A stretch of DNA of 6,171 nucleotides from Candidatus Stahliibacteriota bacterium (GTDB lineage: Bacteria > Hydrothermota > Tepidihabitantia > SM23-42): positions 1-6,171 of the forward strand of contig JAUWLY010000180.1 of NCBI GenBank assembly GCA_030613445.1. Direction: 5' to 3'. The position numbers were made by a program, and so were the translations under genes. The notes below the pieces were generated by a model. That model saw only the letters and a list, made by a program, of their open reading frames with translations. It was not told where the DNA came from and searched no databases. Shown in pieces: positions 1 through 5,748 of the stretch; the stretch's first letter is position 1; each line of letters opens with the position of its first letter.

Positions 1-224
1 TGCTTAGTTATGACGAAATCTTCCGAATATGTTTCTTGGAAATAACATTCACAGGTCTCTGTATCCTCGCAAGTGCAGGTTTGCATGCATACGCTTAAAA
101 GCTGTAATTCTTCACGGCACACTGGACATTGCTCAACATGCTCCCGTATTCTTGCCTCTTGATTCACGGCCAATTCCCCAAGGACTAAGTCGATCATTTT
201 TTCCTGAACATCAAAACAGGTCAT
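1..224 (-). CDS. Zinc-finger (zf-HC2-type) anti-sigma factor, N-terminal part, cut by the window edge
   Basis: Reading leftward from ATG at 224, 74 codons stay open to the window edge, so the C-terminus is missing. Residues 3-40 match the zf-HC2 anti-sigma fold: C3, then a helix containing LGELA, then H29-VEQ-C33-PV-C36, the HxxxCxxC zinc motif. Such proteins bind and hold an ECF sigma factor until a signal, often redox or envelope stress, releases it. The start overlaps the sigma gene stop as ATGA, with AAAGGA six bases before the ATG, so the two are translationally coupled; this pairing supports the role. Oddly, residues 46-60 hold five more cysteines (CxxxCxCxxxxxCxC), beyond the usual zinc site. 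No membrane segment is seen in the visible part. Family assignment is good; the sensed signal is unknown. Confidence 0.85.
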   Translation of the reverse strand, partial: MTCFDVQEKMIDLVLGELAVNQEARIREHVEQCPVCREELQLLSVCMQTCTCEDTETCECYFQETYSEDFVITK

Positions 225-862
225 GCTTTGTCCTTTAAGTGATTCCTGAGGTTTTTTACTGCCAGATGATGGTTGACTTTGATCGTGCTAACAGGTTTAT
301 TAAGGATGTCGCTGATCTCTTGGTAAGAAAAATCCTGTAGGGTGCGGAGCGTGAAAACGGCTTTCTGAACCTTGGGCAATTTAGCTACGGTGGCATGGAT
401 CATTTCCCGGAATTTCTTGCTTTTATAAATTTGCACCGGGTCATCGCTTTTAGAACCAGTGATTTCTTCAAAAAGTTCTTCAGTAGGTCGACGTTTCTTA
501 ATGAAATTCAGGCAATTATTGATCGCAATTCTGTACAGCCAGGTTGAGAATTTTGACCTTCCGCCGAATTTATTGATCTTTCGGTATGCTTTTAAAAACG
601 TTACTTGTGCCATATCTTTAGCGTCATCATAGTTTCTCAGGACCTTATAGCAAAGATCGTGGATTTTAATCTGATGCCTGCGCACCAATTCATCAAACGG
701 CGTAATTTCGCCGGCCTTAACTAGTTTAACGAGTTCTTCATCTCTGAGTTCCCGATATTTAGACAATTCCCTTGCGAATTCGTTTACCCCGTTAGACAAA
801 GCATTCTTTTTTTTATTTTTCTTGCGTTGGATTGAAGTTGGCTTTACTATATTTCGTTTCAT
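221..862 (-). CDS. ECF-type RNA polymerase sigma factor (sigma-70 family, RpoE-like)
   Basis: A 213-residue alternative sigma factor that would direct RNA polymerase to a dedicated promoter set. Region 2 spans about residues 52-125: FDELVRRHQ, then the core-binding and -10 recognition part with DAKDMAQVTFLKAY, and FSTWLYRIAINNCLNFIKKR. Region 4 spans about 152-208, with the helix-turn-helix SYQEISDILNKPVSTIK reading the -35 element. No region 3 is present, as expected for ECF sigmas. It is followed by an overlapping (ATGA) anti-sigma gene, the standard arrangement. The N-terminus is odd: residues 1-35 are Lys/Arg/Asn-rich, not part of the sigma fold, and the first 26 codons lie inside a hairpin repeat. 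No clear Shine-Dalgarno precedes ATG 862, so the true start could be further in. The sigma call is firm, the start is not. Confidence 0.93.
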   Translation of the reverse strand: MKRNIVKPTSIQRKKNKKKNALSNGVNEFARELSKYRELRDEELVKLVKAGEITPFDELVRRHQIKIHDLCYKVLRNYDDAKDMAQVTFLKAYRKINKFGGRSKFSTWLYRIAINNCLNFIKKRRPTEELFEEITGSKSDDPVQIYKSKKFREMIHATVAKLPKVQKAVFTLRTLQDFSYQEISDILNKPVSTIKVNHHLAVKNLRNHLKDKA

Positions 863-886
863 ATTTAACTATATTGTCTAACGGGG
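783..886 (-). repeat. Hairpin repeat unit, tandem copy 2 (CCCCGTTAGA-type), covering the sigma gene start
   Basis: Ends are a perfect 14-bp inverted repeat: ACCCCGTTAGACAA at 786-799 and TTGTCTAACGGGGT at 874-887. Read on the minus strand, the unit runs from CCCCGTTAGACAA through an A-rich loop to TCTAACGGGGTAAA. It is a diverged tandem copy of the unit at 887-998: both carry TTAA shortly before an ATG, then CGCAA, an AATAA tract and TCTAACG. The ATG of the sigma gene (862) and its first 26 codons lie inside. Confidence 0.75.
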
Positions 887-972
887 TTTACCCCTCTTGC
901 GTTAGATACTGCTTCCCCTTTATGCTTATTCCTTTTGCGTGTTACCGTTTTTGTTCTTTTATTGTCAGTCAT
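865..972 (-). other. Small Lys/Arg-rich reading frame inside repeat copy 1; coding status doubtful
   Basis: ATG at 972 opens a 35-codon frame ending in TAA at 865, just before the sigma gene. The peptide begins MTDNKRTKTVTRKRNKHKG and is very basic. It aligns with the N-terminal extension of the sigma factor (shared pattern RK-NK-K, then A-SN and GVN). The differences look like whole-codon insertions, which is what makes it worth recording. No Shine-Dalgarno precedes it. A-rich repeat sequence naturally reads as Lys/Arg, so it may be non-coding. Confidence 0.25.
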
Positions 973-998
973 GTTAAAATATTTGGTATCTAACGGGG
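887..998 (-). repeat. Hairpin repeat unit, tandem copy 1 (CCCCGTTAGA-type), covering the larC stop
   Basis: On the minus strand this unit starts with CCCCGTTAGATACC at 998 and ends with GTATCTAACGCAAGAGGGG before the next copy. GTATCTAACG (986-995) and CGTTAGATAC (900-909) form a perfect 10-bp inverted repeat around a 76-base loop. The extension TAC/GTA differs from the CAA/TTG of the neighbouring copy but is again self-complementary. A five-base insert (CAAGA) separates TCTAACG from GGGG at the far end. The arm also encodes the last codons and TAG stop of larC. At the junction GGGGTAAACCCC (883-894) is itself a small palindrome. This unit may act as an unusual transcript end for larC, but no T-run follows. 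Confidence 0.75.
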
Positions 999-2144
999 CA
1001 ATCTCAGCTTCTGTTTTTCCACAAACCTGGTGAGCTTATCACGCATTTCGAACATGGACAGATTGTGCTTGCTGGCAAGCCTTTTTATGTCTTGATACTC
1101 AAGGGAAAATCTCGTTCTATTCCGGTGTTTTGAAACTTTGACACGTATCAGACCATAAGGTGACTTTATTTTCAGTATCTTACGTGGCAAAATCACCCGC
1201 TGTGTTTGCCTGGTCCTTATCCCTAAAGTAGTTGTCTCTTCAAAAAGAACATCGAGGATAGGTCCAATGTTTTTCTTGCCCAGAACTGTTAATTGGATAC
1301 CCGGTCTGGCGTTTTTCATTATCGTCGTTAATAGGAAAACTTCCAGAGCGCCAGCCTTGTACAGTTTCTCAAAAACTACATCAAAGTGCTGTGGATTCAT
1401 GTCGTCAATAGTCGTTTCAATAACAGTACATTCATCAACTAGAGTATTGTCTATTTCACCGAGGAAGACACGCAAGAGGTTTGGATAATCTCGAATTTTC
1501 ATAGTGCCCCCACCAAGCCCCACACGCGTGATCTTTGATAGAACTAGATGTTCACTAGGCTGGGCAATGGTGCTGAGTATTGCCGCACCCGTAGGAGTTG
1601 TTAACTCTGCTGGAACTGGCATGAATTCGACTGGGAAGCCCTTTAACAACTCGGCGGTCGCAAAGTTGAAGGCAGGCATATTGCCTTCCACGGTTTTGAT
1701 AAAACCTTTGCCGGCCTTTACGGACTTGGTATATACTCGGTCAACCTCGAGATAATGTATGGCGATAAGGACACCGGTTACGTCAAGCAGAGTATCTGTA
1801 TCAGCAAGTTCGTGCAGATGAATATCATGTGTGTGGTGGACTTTTTTCTCAACTTCAAAAATGCGGTTGATTATTTTGACAGCTTGAACTTTGATTGTAT
1901 CAGGTAACTTACTTTTTTTAATCAGAGGGATAAATCGTTTTTCTGTGATATTCCTTCTTATCTTGAAGTGTACGTGTTTTGCGCTGACGCCGTTTCTGAT
2001 TGTTTGTCTAACCTTGAGTTCAAAACCTGGTACGAATTTTAGTTTATCTACGAGATAAGTTTTGGGTACACCGAGGTCAATCAAACTTGCCAAAATCATA
2101 TCACCGCTTGTTCCCAGTATCGGGTCAAAATATAGAATTCTCAT
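990..2144 (-). CDS. larC: Nickel-pincer cofactor biosynthesis protein LarC (CTP-dependent nickel insertase)
   Basis: LarC performs the last step of nickel-pincer nucleotide synthesis: a CTP-dependent cyclometallation that puts nickel into the dithiolated pyridinium nucleotide. The product is the cofactor of lactate racemase LarA and related racemases/epimerases. At 384 residues it is about full family length (former DUF111). Landmarks: FDPILGTSGDM (6-16), the His-rich VHHTHDIHLHE (102-112) followed by DTDTLLD, TTPTGAA (182-188), GLGGGTMKIRDYPNLLRV (209-226), TTIDDMNPQ (244-252), KAGALEVF and MKNARPG (276-282), TTTLGIR (304-310). In Lactobacillus plantarum the gene is split and joined by frameshifting; here it is one frame. 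The usual PVPAPAT-like stretch is changed to MPAFNFAT (156-163). It overlaps larB by four bases (ATGA). Its final Pro-Arg-stop lies in a repeat arm. Confidence 0.93.
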   Translation of the reverse strand: MRILYFDPILGTSGDMILASLIDLGVPKTYLVDKLKFVPGFELKVRQTIRNGVSAKHVHFKIRRNITEKRFIPLIKKSKLPDTIKVQAVKIINRIFEVEKKVHHTHDIHLHELADTDTLLDVTGVLIAIHYLEVDRVYTKSVKAGKGFIKTVEGNMPAFNFATAELLKGFPVEFMPVPAELTTPTGAAILSTIAQPSEHLVLSKITRVGLGGGTMKIRDYPNLLRVFLGEIDNTLVDECTVIETTIDDMNPQHFDVVFEKLYKAGALEVFLLTTIMKNARPGIQLTVLGKKNIGPILDVLFEETTTLGIRTRQTQRVILPRKILKIKSPYGLIRVKVSKHRNRTRFSLEYQDIKRLASKHNLSMFEMRDKLTRFVEKQKLRLPR

Positions 2145-2818
2145 AGCTTGTTTATGATTGCGGCTATATAGCCGGCACCGAATCCATTATCGATATTGAC
2201 TACCGCAACACCTGGTGCGCAGGAGTTGAGCATGGTTAGCAATGGTGCGATACCCTGTAAGCTAAGTCCATAACCAATACTTGTTGGCACCGCGATGATT
2301 GGTTTAGCAAACAGCCCACCGGTGACCGAGGCGAGTACACCATCCATGCCAGCCACGACAATGAGGACTCGAGCCTGCTTGATCTCCTTATGGAAAGAGA
2401 GTAGGCGGTGGAGACCAGCTACTCCGACATCGTAGATCCTGCTAACCTTACTGCCCATCATTTCAGCCGTTACCGCAGCTTCTTCAGCAACCGGGATATC
2501 GGCAGTGCCGCCGGTTAGAATGCTGATTAAACCTTGTTGTTTAGGTGCCTTTCCAATGAAATATATGTGTCCGTCCTTATAATATTTGCCTTTCTTGAAT
2601 TTTGCTTTGAGGATTTTAGCGAGCCTGGGTGTGACTTTTGTTAGAAGAACCTTTTGGTTTGCTTTTTGAATTCTCGAGGCGATAGCACAGATTTGTTTAG
2701 GCGTTTTTCCTTGGCTAAAGACGACTTCGGGGAAACCTTTCCTTTTTTCCCTATGCAGATCAACCTTGGCATAACCGAGGTCCTCGTAAGGATCGATGAA
2801 AACTTTCTCTTTGGTCAT
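2141..2818 (-). CDS. larB: Nickel-pincer cofactor biosynthesis protein LarB (NaAD carboxylase/hydrolase)
   Basis: LarB carboxylates the pyridinium ring of nicotinic acid adenine dinucleotide and cleaves the phosphoanhydride, giving the biscarboxylated mononucleotide that LarE then sulfurates. It is a PurE (AIR carboxylase) relative. The 225-residue protein shows the family order: DLHREKRKGFPEVVFSQGKTP (20-40), GGTADIPVAEEAA (103-115), DVGVAGLHRLL (130-140), VVAGMDGVLASVTGGL (154-169), VPTSIGYG (177-184) and MLNSCAPGVAVVNIDNGFGA (196-215). C200 matches the cysteine that forms the covalent pyridine intermediate in the characterised enzyme. The usual AGTSD is GGTAD here. It is the first gene of a larBC pair with ATGA overlap. 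The Shine-Dalgarno before ATG 2818 is weak. LarE and LarA are not in the window. Confidence 0.95.
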   Translation of the reverse strand: MTKEKVFIDPYEDLGYAKVDLHREKRKGFPEVVFSQGKTPKQICAIASRIQKANQKVLLTKVTPRLAKILKAKFKKGKYYKDGHIYFIGKAPKQQGLISILTGGTADIPVAEEAAVTAEMMGSKVSRIYDVGVAGLHRLLSFHKEIKQARVLIVVAGMDGVLASVTGGLFAKPIIAVPTSIGYGLSLQGIAPLLTMLNSCAPGVAVVNIDNGFGAGYIAAIINKL

Positions 2819-2852
2819 TTCAAATCAAAACCATTGTAGAAAGTTCTTTCAT

Positions 2853-2983
2853 AAATTCTAATATCGAAATCCTAAATCCTAGACAATATCAAAACACAAA
2901 ATCCAAATGACCGAAACAGTCTATTATTTGGAAAATTAGAATTTCGAATTTGTTTGGGATTTAGAGATTCGGATTTAGCATTT
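2853..2983. repeat. Long imperfect inverted repeat in the spacer before larB
   Basis: The left arm (about 2853-2908) and right arm (about 2926-2983) are complementary in blocks. CTAAATCC (2872-2879) pairs with GGATTTAG (2957-2964), extended by ACAA against TTTGTTT. CCAAAT (2903-2908) pairs with ATTTGG (2926-2931) near the tip. The outer AAATTCTAA matches TTAGCATTT with one mismatch. GGATTTAG also occurs twice in the right arm (2957, 2971). No reading frame of note is present. It looks like a decayed mobile hairpin element, or a leader structure on the larB transcript. Confidence 0.6.
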
Positions 2984-3010
2984 GTATAGAAATCGGTACA
3001 ATTTCTATAC
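2984..3010 (-). terminator. Perfect 10-bp hairpin just after the MEMO-AMMECR1 stop codon
   Basis: GTATAGAAAT (2984-2993) and ATTTCTATAC (3001-3010) are exact inverted repeats around a seven-base loop. The hairpin begins one base after the TAA of the upstream gene, a natural place for a transcript end. On the minus strand it is followed by AAATGC rather than a T-run, and the stem is mostly A/T. It is therefore a weak intrinsic terminator at best; an mRNA 3'-end stabiliser or protein-binding palindrome is equally possible. Confidence 0.4.
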
Positions 3011-3011
3011 A

Positions 3012-4412
3012 TTAGAACACCTCAGCAGAAAATTTATATATTTCAGTATCCTTTTCTTTATAGGCATCACCTGGTAACCCTGCCTTATGACAGGTTTGTT
3101 CGAGAAACTGCTCGACCGACCAATTGTATTCAGTAGCAACCTGAGGAAGGAGCAGACCCTGATAATGACCCTGGCGAATTATGAGGCCGTCGCGGCCGAT
3201 AACAATATCTTTGAAATCTTCCAGCCGCTCCAAAGGAGTCAGAACTGAAATTTCAATATCCAGATCAGACAGTTCTTTTTCACTTACCTTTGGAAATCTT
3301 GGGTCTTCGAGCGCTGCAGCCTGAGCCATTTGCTGGCATGAAATATAGAGTGGTTGATCGCCAATAATGCGACCAATACAACCTCGGAGATTACCGTGTT
3401 TATTCAAAGTGACGAAGATGCCGTAATGCTCTTTTAGCTTGGCAGTTATATTTTTGACTTCTGGAAGGTCTTTACCAAGAACCGCTGCTTCGATGGATTG
3501 GCGTGCGATTTCTTTTAGTTTTTTCTTTTCTTTTTCAGATAACCCCAAATCAACTCCAACCTGGATTTCCTTTGCTTTGAAGAAGGCAGCAGCGAGATAA
3601 CCAACAACGCCGTTCGAATACTCACCGGTAATCGTACCGCTTGTTGCGTACATTAACTGTTTAGCTGCTGTGGCGCCTTTCTTTCGTGCAACAAGCATGG
3701 CAGTGATAATCGGCGCACCACCACATGCTTCGCAACTATCCTGGGCAAGTCTTTTATAAAGCAACTTTGGGTCATACTTTGATACGGATTCAATGAGGAT
3801 ATTGTCCAAAACTTCAGCTTCTTCTTGGGTGTGGAAATGGGACAAATCTGAACTGGCAACGACCAAGACCTTTCTGCCTTTAGTTGCCGCAACGATTGCA
3901 TCGCTTAGTGTTTCGCACATATCGTAGTCGTGGCTACCCATGACGATTTCGATCACCTTGAATTTTTTCAGAACTTTCTGCAAAAAGGGGATTTGAAGCT
4001 CTACTGAATGTTCTTCAATATGTGCCCTTGGATCATTAATGATCTTCTTATTGTGTTTCATTATTTTCCGCGCCAGGGGCAGATCAAATTCTACTTGTCC
4101 CAAGGGGGTCGTGCGACCAGCCATGGTGTCGACTGAAGCACCCAGGAATCCGTGGTAATGACTTGGTCCTATGACAATGACAACATCGAATTCTTCATGC
4201 TCCACGGTCTTGTAGGCAAAGGCTGCCACTGGACCTGAATACATATAACCTGCGTGCGGGGATATCAATGCCAGGATCTCACCGTGCACCTTGGGCCGGG
4301 CACTGCCTAAATAATCCTCGAGTTTTGTATTCAACTCCTTCTCAGTGCCCGGATACCAGGTTCCAGCATGCGGAGATCCCCGGTATTCCTTGCTTTCACA
4401 ATTTTGTGCCAT
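3012..4412 (-). CDS. MEMO1-family domain fused to AMMECR1 domain (AmmeMemoRadiSam proteins B and A)
   Basis: A two-domain protein of 466 residues from this start. Residues about 10-280 are a MEMO domain, related in fold to LigB-type extradiol dioxygenases. Candidate metal ligands are H53 in SPHAGYMYSG, H85 in GPSH and C230 in CEACGGAPI, with SSDLSHF at 187-193. Residues about 290-466 are an AMMECR1 domain with LRGCIG (342-347), EDPRFP (369-374) and LLPQVATEYNW (421-431). In prokaryotes these usually occur with a radical SAM protein as the AmmeMemoRadiSam set, whose reaction is unsettled; that partner is not in the window. The start is chosen because GGGAG (4425-4421) lies eight bases before ATG 4412. 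Upstream in-frame ATGs at 4454 and 4448 lack such a site but would add MFTKLLLLGVIIMAQNC, which resembles a lipoprotein leader. The frame continues to a TTG at 4487 that is part of a -35-like box. Confidence 0.9.
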   Translation of the reverse strand: MAQNCESKEYRGSPHAGTWYPGTEKELNTKLEDYLGSARPKVHGEILALISPHAGYMYSGPVAAFAYKTVEHEEFDVVIVIGPSHYHGFLGASVDTMAGRTTPLGQVEFDLPLARKIMKHNKKIINDPRAHIEEHSVELQIPFLQKVLKKFKVIEIVMGSHDYDMCETLSDAIVAATKGRKVLVVASSDLSHFHTQEEAEVLDNILIESVSKYDPKLLYKRLAQDSCEACGGAPIITAMLVARKKGATAAKQLMYATSGTITGEYSNGVVGYLAAAFFKAKEIQVGVDLGLSEKEKKKLKEIARQSIEAAVLGKDLPEVKNITAKLKEHYGIFVTLNKHGNLRGCIGRIIGDQPLYISCQQMAQAAALEDPRFPKVSEKELSDLDIEISVLTPLERLEDFKDIVIGRDGLIIRQGHYQGLLLPQVATEYNWSVEQFLEQTCHKAGLPGDAYKEKDTEIYKFSAEVF

Positions 4413-4420
4413 AATAATCA

Positions 4421-4425
4421 CTCCC
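4421..4425 (-). promoter_or_regulatory. Shine-Dalgarno site that decides the MEMO-AMMECR1 start
   Basis: GGGAG on the minus strand, eight bases before ATG 4412. None of the upstream in-frame start codons has a comparable site. Confidence 0.6.
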
Positions 4426-4461
4426 AATAAAAGTAATTTGGTAAACATGTTCATTTGATAT

Positions 4462-4487
4462 ATTATAGATAAATAAACATGTGTCAA
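4462..4487 (-). promoter_or_regulatory. Promoter-like sequence before MEMO-AMMECR1
   Basis: On the minus strand TTGACA (4487-4482) is followed by TATAAT (4467-4462). Both boxes are perfect, but the 14-base spacer is short. Shifting to TAATAT (4465-4460) gives 16 bases and a weaker -10. The transcript would begin close to 4455, leaving a leader of about 40 bases before ATG 4412, or a leaderless start at ATG 4454. It lies directly after the bioY stop, so the downstream gene can be transcribed on its own. Confidence 0.45.
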
Positions 4488-4499
4488 TATTTTTTTCTC

Positions 4500-5096
4500 T
4501 CAGATTTGATTCTTGGGCAATAATATTCTTGCAGTACACGCGGCAAAAAGCGCTTTGATTAAATCAACTGGTAAGAACGGTAGAACTGCCATACACAGGG
4601 TGGTTTTCAAGTTTGTTTTCATAAAAAGCGCGAAATGAACAGCACCGCATATGTAGATGATTGAAACAGCAACCATCATTAAGCCAACCAAAAAGACGAA
4701 TGAATGAGTTTGTTTATATCGTTGTGTGACTAAACCGATGAAAAAAGCAGCTGGAACAAAACCGATGATATATCCTGTGGTGGGCCCTATTGGTAAACCA
4801 GATGCAGCTCCAGAAAACCATGGTACACCAACAAAACCAATTGCCATATATAATATCATGGACAGTCCGCCGTAGACATTACCCAGGATAACACCGCATA
4901 AAAGTACGGCGAAGACCTGACCAGTGATCGGCACCGGTGTGAACCCTAAGGGGATACGTATTTGTGCAGCGATACCAGTGACTACTGCAGCTAATAGAGC
5001 TAAGAGAATTTTTTTAGTCCATGCCAAATCATGAAGCCATTCATAATAATTCTCTTTTTTCTTCTCCAAATAACCCAATGTATCTGTTATGTTCAA
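4500..5096 (-). CDS. bioY: BioY-family biotin transporter, ECF S component
   Basis: Membrane protein that captures biotin; in ECF transporters it works with the EcfT and EcfA energising subunits, which are not encoded here. From TTG 5096 it has 198 residues, a normal BioY length, with about six hydrophobic segments (roughly 28-46, 59-76, 78-95, 104-124, 131-152, 165-190). Family motifs: TPVPITGQ (53-60), GPTTGYIIGF (104-113; more often GPTGGY) and LPFLPVDLIKA (172-182; more often PFLPGD..K). The start is inferred from AGGAGG (5106-5101), only four bases before TTG 5096. The frame is open further upstream to a TTG at 5141, but that would place the Shine-Dalgarno inside the gene. It lies 76 bases after the membrane protein gene and 12 bases before a promoter-like site. 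The family call is strong; substrate is by homology. Confidence 0.88.
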   Translation of the reverse strand: MNITDTLGYLEKKKENYYEWLHDLAWTKKILLALLAAVVTGIAAQIRIPLGFTPVPITGQVFAVLLCGVILGNVYGGLSMILYMAIGFVGVPWFSGAASGLPIGPTTGYIIGFVPAAFFIGLVTQRYKQTHSFVFLVGLMMVAVSIIYICGAVHFALFMKTNLKTTLCMAVLPFLPVDLIKALFAACTARILLPKNQI

Positions 5097-5100
5097 AATG

Positions 5101-5106
5101 CCTCCT
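5101..5106 (-). promoter_or_regulatory. Strong Shine-Dalgarno site setting the bioY start
   Basis: AGGAGG within AAAAGGAGG on the minus strand, four bases before TTG 5096. The spacing is tight, but no ATG or GTG follows at a better distance. Confidence 0.6.
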
Positions 5107-5172
5107 TTTACAAAGAAAGTGTCTCTAATTACAAATTTCAAAACCCAAATGCCAATTGAAAGTGATTTGACA

Positions 5173-5601
5173 TTACTCTTTGTTCGTCTTTATTATCCCT
5201 GTTATCGTATTTTGCCACTTTATATGATCTTTAACATAGAAGCCGATATCTACTTCTTGTTCATGTAAGACGAGAACTGTCATCCCTGCTCTATAGCATC
5301 CAAGAAATTTCTTTTCTTCGGTAACGTCGCAAATCTCCTTGAGTGGGATTTCTGTTTTGCTGCCAATAAAGGGAATAAATATGATCTTATCATTGGTCAA
5401 GCCGATAACTCCATCACACTTAACCCGTCCGTACTTGGCAGTTGCACCACGAAAACTGGCAAATTCCGGGTTTATGATAAACGTCTCCCCAGATAGTTTC
5501 ATCTCTCGGAAGAGCCCCGCAATTTTTCCTTTTTTCCAGGACATGTAGATAACAAAACAAAGAAAAAGTCCCAAGCTGATTATTGTAATGACTAACCACA
5601 C
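5173..5601 (-). CDS. Unrecognised one-helix membrane protein with PH/GRAM-like C-terminal domain
   Basis: 142 residues. Residues 2-20 form one hydrophobic segment (WLVITIISLGLFLCFVIYM) followed by SWKKGK, so the protein is probably anchored with the C-terminus in the cytoplasm. Residues about 38-138 read as a beta-rich domain ending in a helix. The pattern GVIGLTNDKIIF (64-75), then EIPLKEI (84-90), then a C-terminal helix around HIKWQNTI resembles bacterial PH or GRAM domains, which bind lipids or mediate protein contacts. No catalytic motif is seen. The start is GTG 5601, supported by GGGG six bases upstream and a good promoter ending near 5619; the next Met is residue 20, which would remove the helix. 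It may share a transcript with bioY. The domain call is by pattern only and the function is unknown. Confidence 0.7.
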   Translation of the reverse strand: MWLVITIISLGLFLCFVIYMSWKKGKIAGLFREMKLSGETFIINPEFASFRGATAKYGRVKCDGVIGLTNDKIIFIPFIGSKTEIPLKEICDVTEEKKFLGCYRAGMTVLVLHEQEVDIGFYVKDHIKWQNTITGIIKTNKE

Positions 5602-5607
5602 TAGATA

Positions 5608-5611
5608 CCCC
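5608..5611 (-). promoter_or_regulatory. Shine-Dalgarno-like site for the GTG start of the PH-like gene
   Basis: AGGGG on the minus strand, six bases before GTG 5601. It is a partial match, but sits correctly between the promoter and the start. Confidence 0.45.
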
Positions 5612-5618
5612 TGTGTCT

Positions 5619-5646
5619 ATTCTACATCATTTCTGTGTAAAGTCAA
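5619..5646 (-). promoter_or_regulatory. Sigma-70-type promoter for the PH-like protein gene (and probably bioY)
   Basis: On the minus strand TTGACT (5646-5641, five of six consensus) and TAGAAT (5624-5619, five of six) are separated by 16 bases. The predicted transcript start near 5612 leaves a leader of about ten bases that still includes the GGGG site. It is the best-formed promoter in the window. Confidence 0.65.
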
Positions 5647-5683
5647 TATTTGTATTGTAGAAACTTGGACAACTACATTTAAG

Positions 5684-5748
5684 ATTGTAGATTTGAGATT
5701 TTAGATTGTCAAGACAGGATTATCATTGTAGATTTCAGATCTAAGATT
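5684..5748. repeat. Two 24-base direct repeats, 21 of 24 identical
   Basis: The copies lie at 5684-5707 and 5725-5748. Each begins ATTGTAGATTT and ends AGATT, differing at three positions. They are built from an AGATT/TAGATT theme, like the low-complexity hairpin elements scattered in some bacterial genomes. Confidence 0.6.

Noticed and set aside
876..908. Integron attC-like pattern: GTCTAAC followed by GTTAGAT
   Set aside because: The boxes fit the R''/R' consensus, but the interval is far shorter than known attC sites, the other pairs have the opposite polarity, and no integrase or cassette array is present.
2819..2880. Promoter for larB (TTGTCT, 17 bases, TATTAG)
   Set aside because: Only four of six matches in each box, inside a low-complexity repeat arm; too weak to list.
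4463..4472. TTATAGATAA, identical to the BioR biotin-repressor consensus, just beyond the end of bioY
   Set aside because: BioR is known mainly from Alphaproteobacteria, the site overlaps an AT-rich -10 region, and it lies downstream of bioY rather than before it. Chance is more likely.
5097..5172. BirA-type operator or biotin-responsive element before bioY
   Set aside because: TTTGTAA occurs twice on the minus strand, but as a direct rather than inverted repeat; no convincing operator was found.
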